47,314 nt of DNA from CAYFFO01 sp964342485 (GTDB lineage: Bacteria; Chloroflexota; Dehalococcoidia; Lucifugimonadales; CAJWER01): contig CAYFFO010000015.1 in NCBI GenBank assembly GCA_964342485.1, positions 1 to 47,314 on the forward strand, given 5' to 3'. The translations under genes and the position numbers were made by a program. Below are positions 18,006 to 26,793 of this stretch, one piece after another. Position 1 is the first letter of the stretch. Each line of letters opens with the position of its first letter. The notes beneath the pieces were generated by a model. It saw only the letters and a program-made list of their open reading frames with translations, made no database searches and was not told the DNA's origin.

Positions 18006-18824
18006 ATGAGCCTTAAGGGACTACTTCCTTCAAAACAATACACTGAAAGCTTTTGGACTCCTTTTACAATGGATATCCCAGGGGAGCCAGTGCTTTGTAA
18101 TTTTGGAAGTGATTCTCAGATTAGAGAAGACGCTCCTTTGTGCATAATACCTACTCAAGACACCGATTCAGTTAAAGACCCTGCTAATACGTTAGAGAAA
18201 CCAAATGTCATGACTCACTGGATAGATCTATTAACCGGTGCCGGTGCAAAAATCCTTTTGATGCACGGCAGATACTTCGATAATTTAACTGAGCTTTCAG
18301 ACAACTTGAAATCTGGTATAGACCAGTTTGAATTGTGGCAAAAAAGGGTAGATGGCGTGATCGACTACGTAATTGATCACAAACTGAGCCAAAAAGGAAA
18401 AACCGTCTTCATGGGAAGCTCTCGTCATGGTTTTGGTGTACTTGCAGGGACCTCAAGGAATTTAAAAATTGACGCTGCAGTAGTTATTGGGCCGGTTATA
18501 TGGTGGCCGTCTCTCAAAGAGTGCGCAGGAATGGACAATAACCCCTTAATACTTAAAAATGACATTTTCAAACTTGTTGAAAATATACCGCCACGCCCCT
18601 TACAGGTACAACTAGGATATGCTGATGTTCGAATAGGTCAACATAATAATGACCGTCTGTCTCAAATACTGTCATCAATCTACAGATCTAAGAATATCGA
18701 ACAAAACTTCCAAAACACTTCTATGGAAATACCTGGCCATTCTGGAGGACCACCTATGCATATAAATGAAACAGTAATAACTTTCCTTAGAAAAACAGGT
18801 TTCTTACAAGAAAACAATGCTTGA
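18006..18824 (+). CDS. Alpha/beta hydrolase family protein, copy A
   Basis: This 272-residue protein looks like an alpha/beta hydrolase. It has ILLMHGRY (oxyanion-side strand), a nucleophile elbow VFMGSSRHGFG with Ser139 in G-x-S-x-H-G, an acid strand PRPLQVQLGYADVRIGQ carrying a candidate Asp, and a C-terminal EIPGHSGGP with the candidate catalytic His. The layout resembles dienelactone hydrolase and S9-type esterases. The elbow's GxSxH departs from the usual GxSxG. A strong AAGGAG site precedes the ATG. The gene is paralogous to the next one, 68 bases downstream. An esterase acting on acylated sugars would fit the neighbourhood, but the substrate is unknown. Confidence 0.65.
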   Translation: MSLKGLLPSKQYTESFWTPFTMDIPGEPVLCNFGSDSQIREDAPLCIIPTQDTDSVKDPANTLEKPNVMTHWIDLLTGAGAKILLMHGRYFDNLTELSDNLKSGIDQFELWQKRVDGVIDYVIDHKLSQKGKTVFMGSSRHGFGVLAGTSRNLKIDAAVVIGPVIWWPSLKECAGMDNNPLILKNDIFKLVENIPPRPLQVQLGYADVRIGQHNNDRLSQILSSIYRSKNIEQNFQNTSMEIPGHSGGPPMHINETVITFLRKTGFLQENNA

Positions 18825-18892
18825 ATCCAATAATCAATTAATCCTCATGACTATAAATATTATCCCAGTAGACTCAAACAGGCTGTAATACC

Positions 18893-19681
18893 ATGGACTC
18901 TCGACAATATATACCAGAAGCGTGGTCTCAATTTGCTATAAGCTCTGACAACAGGCAGATAATATGTAACTTGAATTACGCTGCTGAAATCGGTCCACAC
19001 GCACCACTTTGTCTGATCCCAACCCAAGCTTTAAATGTCGTAAAGGACCCTGTCGGATTAAAAGAAAAACCCAACGTAATGTCTCAGTGGCTTGATCGCC
19101 TTACGGCAAGTGGTTGCAGTATCCTTTTGATGCATGGATTGGTCTACGATAAACTATGGACTCTTGCAGCCAGAGCAGTTGAAGACATTGATGGGTTTTC
19201 AGAAATGGAAAGACGGATTGCAGCAGTAGTTTCACACGTACTGGAAAAACAGATGGCACAGCCAGGTAAAATCGTCGCGATGGGAAGTTCAAGACATGGC
19301 TTTGCAATCCTTCATGCCATGGCAAATAATCCTGACATTTCAGCAGCTGTAGCTCACCAGCCAGTTATATACTGGCCTAAAATGAAAGAGTTCCATGGAA
19401 TGGAAGGCAACTCATTGGTACAAAAACACAATATATTTCAATGGGTTGACCAGTTCTCTCCAAGACCATGTTTTGTGCAAACAGGATATGCCGACCAGAG
19501 GATAGGACAAGAAGTAATTGATAATCTGGTTAATCAGTTAAAATCAACCTATTCTAGGGGCAAGGTGGAAAATAAATTCACCCACAACCTGATGAATATT
19601 CCAGGTCACGACGGAACCCGCGTTCCGGATTCAGCTTTGGACGCTGTAGTCCCTTGGCTTACGGTTCAAGGTCTTATATAA
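18893..19681 (+). CDS. Alpha/beta hydrolase family protein, copy B
   Basis: A 262-residue paralog of the preceding hydrolase, with the same landmarks in the same order: APLCLIPTQ, KEKPNVMSQWLD, SILLMHG, the nucleophile elbow VAMGSSRHGFA, PRPCFVQTGYADQRIGQ and NIPGHDGTRVP. Keeping Ser, Asp and His in both copies supports both being active. The two proteins differ enough across their length to suggest an old duplication with separate substrates. The gene is followed by a 96-base gap containing a possible promoter for the lipoprotein gene. Confidence 0.65.
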   Translation: MDSRQYIPEAWSQFAISSDNRQIICNLNYAAEIGPHAPLCLIPTQALNVVKDPVGLKEKPNVMSQWLDRLTASGCSILLMHGLVYDKLWTLAARAVEDIDGFSEMERRIAAVVSHVLEKQMAQPGKIVAMGSSRHGFAILHAMANNPDISAAVAHQPVIYWPKMKEFHGMEGNSLVQKHNIFQWVDQFSPRPCFVQTGYADQRIGQEVIDNLVNQLKSTYSRGKVENKFTHNLMNIPGHDGTRVPDSALDAVVPWLTVQGLI

Positions 19682-19720
19682 ACCTGAATTGATTTTATCT
19701 CAATTTCGTAATAGCTAAAT

Positions 19721-19749
19721 TTACTCTTTCAATAAAATCTGTCTATAAT
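19721..19749 (+). promoter_or_regulatory. Candidate sigma-70-type promoter of the lipoprotein gene
   Basis: A perfect TATAAT at 19744-19749 lies 17 bases after a weak -35-like TTACTC (19721-19726). It is 28 bases before the ATG at 19778, and AAGGAT provides a ribosome binding site in between. The -35 match is poor, so this is tentative. Confidence 0.4.
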
Positions 19750-19777
19750 TACCCAGTATTAACAAGGATAGAAAATT

Positions 19778-20380
19778 ATGAATAAATTAGTTGCGATAAT
19801 ATTAATATCTATAATTGCATTGGGTAGTGCCTGCACATGGATATCTGAATCAAATGAGACTGTGAACACTGGAATTAAAGTCCATGGAAACTGGGAACTT
19901 CATGTATCTCCCCCAGATGGTGAACCTGTTACATATAAATTTAGCAACGATTTAGCCCAATATGGATCTGATCTTTTATTAAAAGCAATAACAGGAATCT
20001 ATCAACCGGGTAATAGCACACATATTACACCCTGGTTGATTAAATTCGGCTTTACTAATAGTGGATGGTATTGTGATGAAGGTGTTCCATTTGATAAAGA
20101 ACGAATACTTGCAACTATGACACTCGAACCACAAAGTTCACCGATGTATAACATCTTAAAGTTAACCGCTACTTGCACTGTAACCTCACCTTCTAACCCA
20201 TTCCCAGCTACTCATACCTTTGACACGATCGGTACCATGTGGGCTTTTACTGACACTACTAGCATAATCAATAATTCTAACTATGAAGGTGAACGTAATT
20301 TCACAACCACTCAAATAACTCCTCTAACTGTACAGCCGGGATACGTAATGTCAGTTACTGTATTAATCTCGTTTGAATAA
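19778..20380 (+). CDS. Putative secreted lipoprotein of unknown function
   Basis: A 200-residue protein starting with a lysine, a hydrophobic stretch (LVAIILISIIALG) and Cys19 in ALGSAC. This resembles a lipoprotein signal, but the residue at -3 is Gly rather than Leu, so a signal peptidase I substrate is also possible. The mature part is beta-rich, with WELHVSPPDGE near its start and a closing strand GYVMSVTVLISFE, and three further cysteines. No family recognised. Expected location is the outer face of the membrane. It has its own likely promoter. Confidence 0.6.
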   Translation: MNKLVAIILISIIALGSACTWISESNETVNTGIKVHGNWELHVSPPDGEPVTYKFSNDLAQYGSDLLLKAITGIYQPGNSTHITPWLIKFGFTNSGWYCDEGVPFDKERILATMTLEPQSSPMYNILKLTATCTVTSPSNPFPATHTFDTIGTMWAFTDTTSIINNSNYEGERNFTTTQITPLTVQPGYVMSVTVLISFE

Positions 20381-20452
20381 CTTTAAATCATTTTATTTCA
20401 AACTATGTAATTTTATGCATTAAATCTTTATGATTTTTCAATAACAAAACAC

Positions 20453-21753
20453 ATGGGTAACCGCAAAACTAATCTTACTTGGATTGATCCTAAGCTCAAC
20501 ATTGGTGTTGTTGGTTGCGGAAATATAAACCCTGTCTACATGGAAAACATCAGTGAAAATTNNNNNNNNNNNNNNNNNNNNNNNNNNNNNNNNNNNNNNN
20601 NNNNNNNNNNNNNNNNNNNNNNNNNNNNNNNNNNNNNNNNNNNNNNNNNNNNNNNNNNNNNGTTGTTGGTTGCGGAAATATAAACCCTGTCTACATGGAA
20701 AACATCAGTGAAAATTTTTCTGATGTCATAAATATAACAGCATGTAGTGACTTATCGATGGAACGCGCCCAGGCAACGGCTGACAAATTCAATATCCCTA
20801 AAGTATTGGACTTTCAGCAGTTGCTAAAGGACTCAGAAATAGAACTTATTTTAAATTTAACAAATCCTACATCCCATGCATCTGTAAATTTGGAAATACT
20901 GGATGCCGGTAAGCATGTTTATAGCGAAAAACCACTTGCGATAGAGATGGAACATGGTCAGCAAATAATAGATAAATCGATTGCCAATAACTTAATGGTC
21001 GGATGTGCCCCAGATACAGTTCTAAGTGAAGCAATACAAACCTGTAGACGGATTATTGATGACGGTATGATCGGCAAACCTGTTTCTGCAACTGCATTTT
21101 TTGGAAGCCACGGAGTGGAACGTTGGCACCCTAACCCAGAATTCTATTATAAGCATGGTGGGGGACCCATGTTTGACATAGGCCCATATTACCTGACAAC
21201 CTTAATTAACTTGATCGGACCGGTTAAAAGAGTAACAGGATCTCATATAAAGACGTTCCCTCAACGTGGCACTAAAGACAAAAAAATAGACGTTGAAGTA
21301 TCAACTCACGTCGTTGGGATTCTCGATTTTGTATCCGGAGCTATTGGAAACATCACCACCAGCTTTGATATCTGGGGACCAACACACGATATACGAGAAC
21401 ATGCAAAGAAATCTATAGAAATATTTGGCACCGAGGGAACATTAACTGTTCCAGACCCAGTTCATCTTGGAGGAAAAATCAATCTCCTCAGCATGGGTAA
21501 AAACAAGGAAATGGAATGGCACGAAGTACCTCTCCAATCTGACCAAAGCAGTGAGGTTAGAGGTATTGGTTTAATTGAAATGGCCTGGGCAATCAGAAAT
21601 CAAATGCCTTGCAGAGCAAACGGTAATATTGCAAATCACGTACTCGAAATAATGCATGCAGTACATACATCTTCTGATAACGGGAAACACGTCGAACTCA
21701 AAACAACCTGTGAAAAGCCAACCAGTATCACTAAAGCATTTTTTGAAATCTAA
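20453..21753 (+). CDS. Gfo/Idh/MocA family oxidoreductase, interrupted by a scaffold gap
   Basis: The coding sequence starts at 20453, runs into the N block, and continues to 21753. The 55 bases before the gap are identical to the 55 bases after it, so collapsing one copy plus the Ns (155 bases) restores a single frame of about 381 residues. As written, the two halves lie in different frames. The joined protein has GVVGCGNI (18-25), YSEKPL with the catalytic Lys, and FDIGPYYLTTLI, all typical of sugar-acting Gfo/Idh/MocA enzymes. It is not a pseudogene on this evidence. It converges with LFIDD copy 4, and its role is probably NAD(P)-dependent sugar oxidation in the same pathway. Confidence 0.85.
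20507..20561. repeat. Left copy of a 55-base duplicated gap flank
   Basis: Identical to 20662-20716 on the other side of the 100-N gap. It is best explained as un-merged contig overlap of one assembler k-mer length, not a biological repeat. Confidence 0.9.
20562..20661. other. Scaffold gap of 100 Ns
   Basis: Exactly 100 undetermined bases inserted by scaffolding within the Gfo/Idh/MocA gene. Because its flanks overlap by 55 identical bases, the true gap length is probably negative, with nothing missing. Confidence 0.95.
20662..20716. repeat. Right copy of the 55-base duplicated gap flank
   Basis: Exact repeat of 20507-20561. Removing either copy together with the Ns restores the reading frame of the surrounding gene. 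Confidence 0.9.
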
Positions 21754-21771
21754 AAGCTTATATTATTAACC

Positions 21772-23157
21772 TTATCTAAAACGATAAGAGTAAACATCTG
21801 CGTCCTTTATTTCAAACCTCAAACGTACGGTAGTTCCAGCTAAAGATTTAAGATTTTGATCACCGCTCCAAGATACAACACCGTCAATTTCATCACCGAA
21901 TTTCTCCGGACAATCATCCATTGAAAACCCGGGCAACGCTTTGCCTTTTTCATCCTGTATTTCAACCTTCAATGAACCTACAGCTGAGGTAGAGTAATTT
22001 ATCTCAAGTTCGCTACCATCAAAACAAATCGGCTTGGTTATCAGTTCACCAGAATCATATCCTGCAGTTACAGACACAAATCCATCCGTCCTGAGAGAAT
22101 ATCTTACTATCCTTTGTGTAGGCAAATGACTGTTTTCCATGCCATACAAAGCCATTTCCTCAGGGCTTACAGATAAAATACCTCGTTCAATATAAATACC
22201 TCTGTCATGCCAGTTATTCTGATCCAAACCAGGTCGAATAAAAGCCTCTTTAAAAGTACGGTCAAAATTAAGTCCATCTCTACTAGACATAAATACAACA
22301 TCACTGACCCCGGTATCGTAAGTCCATTCGGGATCAGGAACACGATCGTGTACAAATCTTGAAGGAAACATCAAATAAGTATTGGGAGCTCGTTCATATT
22401 TGACACAAGCATTTGAATAAAATTCCTCTGTGGGAACCTCACCCGTCTCTATAGGAACCAGTTCAGTCCAATTAATAAAATCTTTCGACGTAGTTCTTCT
22501 TATCCACCTCAGACCACCGTGAAAGGTACCCGTTCCAGCAATTCCCCTCGTGTAAGCTACATATTCCCCATAATGATCATCCCAGAAAGCCAGATTAGGC
22601 GAATCAAAAGGCCAATCGGTCATAACAGGATCCTTTTTCAACAAATGCCATGATTTCCCATCAGGGGAACCTGCAGCTAAAATTGACCTACGGGGCACAC
22701 CAAATTCTTCGTCATTGCCAGACGTACGAATAATTGCTTTATACTGCTCGTCGCTAGCTGCATCAGGATTAGTATCCTTGAAAGGAAGCATACATGCGCC
22801 TGGTCCCATCCAAATAATGTTATTGTGAGTTGACCCGTTTGCTTCAAACAACCCAAGATCGGGCTTTTCCCAAATCTTTCCGTCTAAACTTTCAGCATAT
22901 AAAGTATCGTGTCCGCTTCTACCATGTACCAAATCTGAGTCATGGTCTGAACGATACCATGCCTTGAACTTATCACCATCCTGTATAAAGCTCCCTACAG
23001 CAGGCTCTAAATCCCATGGTTTGTCACCCTCAATCGCCACATCAGATCTAAGAGGACTGTGTAAAGTGCGAGATGCCCCCTTAAGTTCGCTTATTAGAAA
23101 ATCATCAACGAAAAGCTGTCTGTCAGTTTGTATATTATGTACCTTTTCAGATGTCAT
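21772..23157 (-). CDS. LFIDD-family predicted beta-propeller glycosidase-like protein, copy 4
   Basis: A 461-residue paralog with RQLFVDDFLIS (LFVDD 15-19), blade motifs SLDGKIW, SPDGKSW and SSRDGLNF, LRTDGFVSV, ITKP, STSAVGSLKVE and DVYSYRF. ATG 23157 is chosen because GAGAGGG sits about 5 bases upstream and the extension to 23208 would run into the neighbouring gene. It is the same length as copy 5, which ends 19 bases upstream, and shares long stretches of near-identical protein and DNA with it, so the two arose by tandem duplication. Probably one transcript with copy 5. Confidence 0.62.
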   Translation of the reverse strand: MTSEKVHNIQTDRQLFVDDFLISELKGASRTLHSPLRSDVAIEGDKPWDLEPAVGSFIQDGDKFKAWYRSDHDSDLVHGRSGHDTLYAESLDGKIWEKPDLGLFEANGSTHNNIIWMGPGACMLPFKDTNPDAASDEQYKAIIRTSGNDEEFGVPRRSILAAGSPDGKSWHLLKKDPVMTDWPFDSPNLAFWDDHYGEYVAYTRGIAGTGTFHGGLRWIRRTTSKDFINWTELVPIETGEVPTEEFYSNACVKYERAPNTYLMFPSRFVHDRVPDPEWTYDTGVSDVVFMSSRDGLNFDRTFKEAFIRPGLDQNNWHDRGIYIERGILSVSPEEMALYGMENSHLPTQRIVRYSLRTDGFVSVTAGYDSGELITKPICFDGSELEINYSTSAVGSLKVEIQDEKGKALPGFSMDDCPEKFGDEIDGVVSWSGDQNLKSLAGTTVRLRFEIKDADVYSYRFR

Positions 23158-23176
23158 AAAACCCTCTCTATTTTTG

Positions 23177-24562
23177 TTAATTAAACTTGAAAGCGTATAA
23201 GTCAGCATCCTTGAGCTGAAATCTTAATCTTATTTCGCTACCTGCTAAAGCCCCCACATCAGAACCACCGTTCCAGCTTATAACACCGCCAACTTCATCT
23301 CCGAATTTCTCAGGACAGTCATCCAAGCCAAAACCACTTATCTTACTACCATCACCGCATTGAACCTCAACTCTGACCGATCCAACAGCAGAAGTAGAAT
23401 AATTTAACTCAAGTTCATTACCATCAAACTTAAATGGTTTTGTTGTAAATTCTCCCCCTGAATACTTTGCATTCATTGACACAAAACCGTCCGTTCTCAA
23501 AGTGTACCTACGAATACGCTGGGAGGAAAGGTGTGAGTTTTCCATTCCATACATCGACATCTCAGTATCAGAAGTGTGCAAAATACCTACTTCAAAGAAA
23601 ATCCCTCGGTCATGCCAGTTATTAAAGTCGAGTCCTGGCCGTATAAATCCTTCCATAAAACTTCTGTCAAACTTCATTCCGTCTCTGCTTGACATAAATA
23701 CAATATCACTTACTCCTGTATCGTAATTCCATTCGGGATCCGGAACACGATCGTGTACGAATCTTGAAGGGAACATTAGATAGGTTCCAGGAGCCCTGTC
23801 ATACTGGATACATGAATTGGTATAGAAATGTTCGAACGGAACATCTCCGCAATCTATATTTTCCAGCTTACTCCAGTCTAAATAATTCTTAGATGTGGCT
23901 CTTCTAATCCATCTAACTCCATCAAAAAAATCACTTGTGCCTTTACCAGCCACACCTCTGGCATATATTACGTATTCGCCTAAATTGGAATCCCAAAATA
24001 CAATGTTATGGGTATCAAAAGGATAATCAGTAAGAATCGGTTCATCTCTTATCAAATTCCAGCTTGTACCATCTGGTGAAGCCAGCGCTAAAAGAACACG
24101 CTTATTACGTATTACTCCTTTATAGAGCTGAGCAGGATCTACATTTGGGCTGTTGTCCTTAAATAAAGAGAAATTTATTCCGGGTTCTTTCCAAATCAAG
24201 TTATTGTCCTTGGAGCCATCCCATTCAATCAAACCGAGCGACGGTTTTGTCCAGTTAATACCATCATCACTCTCCACATAAGCGGTCATGGCATCATAAT
24301 CAGAATACTTGGCTTTATTAGCAGGATTTTCATGATCAACGCGATAAGGATCGGTCCGATACCATCCTCTATACTTACCCCCATCTGGGAAAACCGTAAA
24401 GTAACATGGACCTGCTTCTTCCCATGGTTTCTCAGGATAGAGAACGACCTCTTTACTTTCAGGTGAATGTAAAATTCTTTCCACTGACGATGAATTTTCA
24501 ATCCAATATCCATCTAGAAACAGCTGACGATTAGTGCCTATATCGAGTAATTTATCCGGCAT
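23177..24562 (-). CDS. LFIDD-family predicted beta-propeller glycosidase-like protein, copy 5
   Basis: A 461-residue paralog with RQLFLDGYWIE, so the second Asp of the LFIDD motif is Gly here. Blade motifs ESDDGINW, SPDGTSW and SSRDGMKF are present, followed by LRTDGFVSM, TTKP, STSAVGSVRVE and DLYAFKF. ATG 24562 follows GAGGAGAG; the longer form from 24649 adds 29 residues with no matching conservation in other copies. It leads a two-gene unit with copy 4. If the first Asp pair matters for catalysis, this copy may differ in activity. Confidence 0.62.
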   Translation of the reverse strand: MPDKLLDIGTNRQLFLDGYWIENSSSVERILHSPESKEVVLYPEKPWEEAGPCYFTVFPDGGKYRGWYRTDPYRVDHENPANKAKYSDYDAMTAYVESDDGINWTKPSLGLIEWDGSKDNNLIWKEPGINFSLFKDNSPNVDPAQLYKGVIRNKRVLLALASPDGTSWNLIRDEPILTDYPFDTHNIVFWDSNLGEYVIYARGVAGKGTSDFFDGVRWIRRATSKNYLDWSKLENIDCGDVPFEHFYTNSCIQYDRAPGTYLMFPSRFVHDRVPDPEWNYDTGVSDIVFMSSRDGMKFDRSFMEGFIRPGLDFNNWHDRGIFFEVGILHTSDTEMSMYGMENSHLSSQRIRRYTLRTDGFVSMNAKYSGGEFTTKPFKFDGNELELNYSTSAVGSVRVEVQCGDGSKISGFGLDDCPEKFGDEVGGVISWNGGSDVGALAGSEIRLRFQLKDADLYAFKFN

Positions 24563-24729
24563 CAAGTCTCTCCTCAAATCAATAGTCGCGTTTAGAGTCT
24601 TATAGTTGACATGTCCGAATATAACAATTCGTAGAAGCATAATCAACATTCGTCACAAGAATTTGTTAATCATTGAATATTGGATGATGTATTATTATGT
24701 GAAATCAACAAATATGGAATCCAATTTGA

Positions 24730-25527
24730 ATGTCTCTCGTAGACTCACATACTCATCTAGACTCCTTTTCAGATTCTGATATTTCAGATATCTTGACACG
24801 ATCCAAAGAAGCTGGAGTTACTGCCTTAATTACAGCTGGAACCACCTATGAGTCTTCGGTAAGAGCGGTAGAAATCACATCAAAATTCGAAGAAATTTTC
24901 TCGGGTATCGGGATTCATCCTATGGATTTAACCGGTCCAGTCGATGAACAACTCTGCCACCGTCTTATCAATCTGGCTTCATCTAGCAACAAGGTTGTAG
25001 TAATGAGTGAAATAGGGCTGGATTTTATGGAAGGTACACCAGACAGGGCTATTCAATACCAAGCTTTCCGAATGCAAATCAGGGTTGCCCGTTCACTAAA
25101 ACTCCCAATAGTTTTTCATACGAGAGAGGCGACTGAAGAAACATTACGTGTTTTACGCGAAGAACAAGCCTATGAAGTTGGTGGCATAATGCACTATTTT
25201 CAAGGTGACCTAAAAACAGCACAAGACGTAATTGACCAGGGTTTTCTGATATCGTTAGCTAGACCTTTGTTGCGCTTACCAGAATTACAGTCTGTAGCTT
25301 CGTCGATACCCTTAAAATATATTGTCCTTGAAACTGATTCAGCGCCTCAGCCATTTAAAGCTAAGCGTGAAAACTGGACTGAGCCTAGGCATATCAAAAC
25401 CGTCGCTTCCAAACTAGCAGAACTTCAAAATTTGGAATTCAAAGAGGTTGAAAAGATAACTACACGGAACCTTACTAATATGCTTGGTAAATCTTGTACT
25501 TTGGTTCAATACATTAATTCAGTTTGA
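24730..25527 (+). CDS. tatD: TatD family metal-dependent DNase
   Basis: A 265-residue TIM-barrel hydrolase with the TatD metal set: DSHTHLD at the N terminus, MSEIGLDF (bridging Glu), VFHTRE, IMHYFQG and ETDSAPQPF near the C terminus. TatD proteins are 3'-5' exonucleases or endonucleases linked to DNA repair and quality control. The usual MHCF motif is MHYF here. The stop overlaps the convergent Yip1-like gene by 9 bases. The ATG follows a weak ribosome binding region. Confidence 0.9.
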   Translation: MSLVDSHTHLDSFSDSDISDILTRSKEAGVTALITAGTTYESSVRAVEITSKFEEIFSGIGIHPMDLTGPVDEQLCHRLINLASSSNKVVVMSEIGLDFMEGTPDRAIQYQAFRMQIRVARSLKLPIVFHTREATEETLRVLREEQAYEVGGIMHYFQGDLKTAQDVIDQGFLISLARPLLRLPELQSVASSIPLKYIVLETDSAPQPFKAKRENWTEPRHIKTVASKLAELQNLEFKEVEKITTRNLTNMLGKSCTLVQYINSV

Positions 25528-26067
25528 TAAAGGCGATAAAAGTATATAAGGCATAATCACGACGAACAGAACCCAGCCTAACAAAAGAGATAGAAGAGCA
25601 GAAAACCAATCAGTACTCTGTATTTCCTTTATTGCACATATAGCTGCTAACAATGTCCAAAGCGCCCCAATTATAAAAGCAGATAAACCAACCAGCATGA
25701 CAGGAATAATTGCTAGAAAACCCGGACCATAACAAATACCAAGAGCTCTTAGTACCTGATGAAACGTTGATTCCAATTTAAATAATTTTTTACATATAAA
25801 GAACCCTATAGCTGACCATAGTATCCAACCTAGCAAAGTAGTAACTAAAACAAGCCAAATATCAATTAGTCGTCCAGATAGCCCTGATAATTCTGGTACT
25901 GCTATTCCTTCGTCCAATATACTTGCCAGTCCCAAACTAAATGACAGACCGGCCAGGATCACAATACCCAAAGATTTCAAAATCGATTCAGGCTCCATTG
26001 CAGCCTGTCTATAAACATCTGATCGAAGCAAAGCTGCCCTGATCGCTCTGTACAACATATTTCCCAT
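25519..26067 (-). CDS. Yip1 domain integral membrane protein
   Basis: About 182 residues with an N-terminal MLYRAIRAALLRSDVYRQ segment followed by about five hydrophobic helices, including GWILWSAIGFFICKKLF and a conserved-looking ALGICYGPGFLAIIPV helix; this matches the Yip1/YIPF domain plan. Bacterial Yip1 proteins are membrane proteins without a fixed role. ATG 26067 is used; ATG 26058 and GTG 26112 are alternatives, none with a clear ribosome binding site. The 3' end overlaps tatD by 9 bases on the other strand. Confidence 0.7.
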   Translation of the reverse strand: MGNMLYRAIRAALLRSDVYRQAAMEPESILKSLGIVILAGLSFSLGLASILDEGIAVPELSGLSGRLIDIWLVLVTTLLGWILWSAIGFFICKKLFKLESTFHQVLRALGICYGPGFLAIIPVMLVGLSAFIIGALWTLLAAICAIKEIQSTDWFSALLSLLLGWVLFVVIMPYILLSPLSN

Positions 26068-26260
26068 AAGTAAAATAATACAAGTTAAACGTAGATTCAG
26101 TCCAGAGCTCACCTAATATTTCAAAAAACTATTCACCCATTGTTATCTTTCCTCAATCCCCGAAAAAAATTACAGGAACTTATTTTCCTTAAATAAAATA
26201 TGAGTTATCCTTTGAAAAATACCCGTAATTATGTTTGACAATCTAGAAAGTGTCAGTTAA

Positions 26261-26728
26261 TTGAATTTTCTAACAACAATTAAATCGATAAGACCGTATG
26301 TAGTTTCTGGAAACAGCATGCAACCTACTCTTTCAGATTCAGACCAAATATTGGTCAATACGCATATATATGATTTTTCTTCGCCTACAACAGGAGATAT
26401 CGTTGTGTTTGACCCCGTTCAATCTAAAAGAAAGCAAGCAATTAAACGTGTGATCGGTTTGCCAGGAGAAAAAATTACTCTAAGAGACGGGATTCTTTAT
26501 GTCAACGGCGATATAAGAAAAGAGCCTTACCTAAAAGGCCTACCACATTACCTAGGGCTGGACGAATTTTCGTGCCAGCTTGAAATAAATCAATATTTTT
26601 TGCTTGGTGATAACAGGTCACACAGTACAGACAGTCGAGCTTTTGGCCCTATTATGGAAAACCAAATTGCCGGGAAAGCTTTATTACGTTATTGGCCCGT
26701 TAAGCGAGCGGTATATAGAATTAAATAA
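26261..26728 (+). CDS. lepB: Signal peptidase I (S26) without membrane anchor
   Basis: A 155-residue serine protease of the S26 family. SGNSMQPTL carries the nucleophile Ser19, QAIKRVIGLPGE carries the general base Lys62, and LLGDNRSHSTDSRAFG is the box E motif. Signal peptidases usually have an N-terminal transmembrane anchor; here only about 15 residues precede the catalytic motif, and an in-frame TAA lies directly before the TTG start at 26261, so no longer form exists. It may act on a special substrate, as short S26 maturation proteases do, or associate with the membrane by another route. Standard preprotein cleavage may be done by another copy elsewhere. Confidence 0.82.
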   Translation: MNFLTTIKSIRPYVVSGNSMQPTLSDSDQILVNTHIYDFSSPTTGDIVVFDPVQSKRKQAIKRVIGLPGEKITLRDGILYVNGDIRKEPYLKGLPHYLGLDEFSCQLEINQYFLLGDNRSHSTDSRAFGPIMENQIAGKALLRYWPVKRAVYRIK

Positions 26729-26793
26729 ATAGAACGCTTTATTTTAACTCCGTACTCAATGTCTTAGGCATTCAATACAATAATTGAATTATT

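Noticed and set aside
20453..21753. Gfo/Idh/MocA gene as a frameshifted pseudogene
   Set aside because: The frame change is fully explained by the 100 Ns plus the 55-base duplicated flank.
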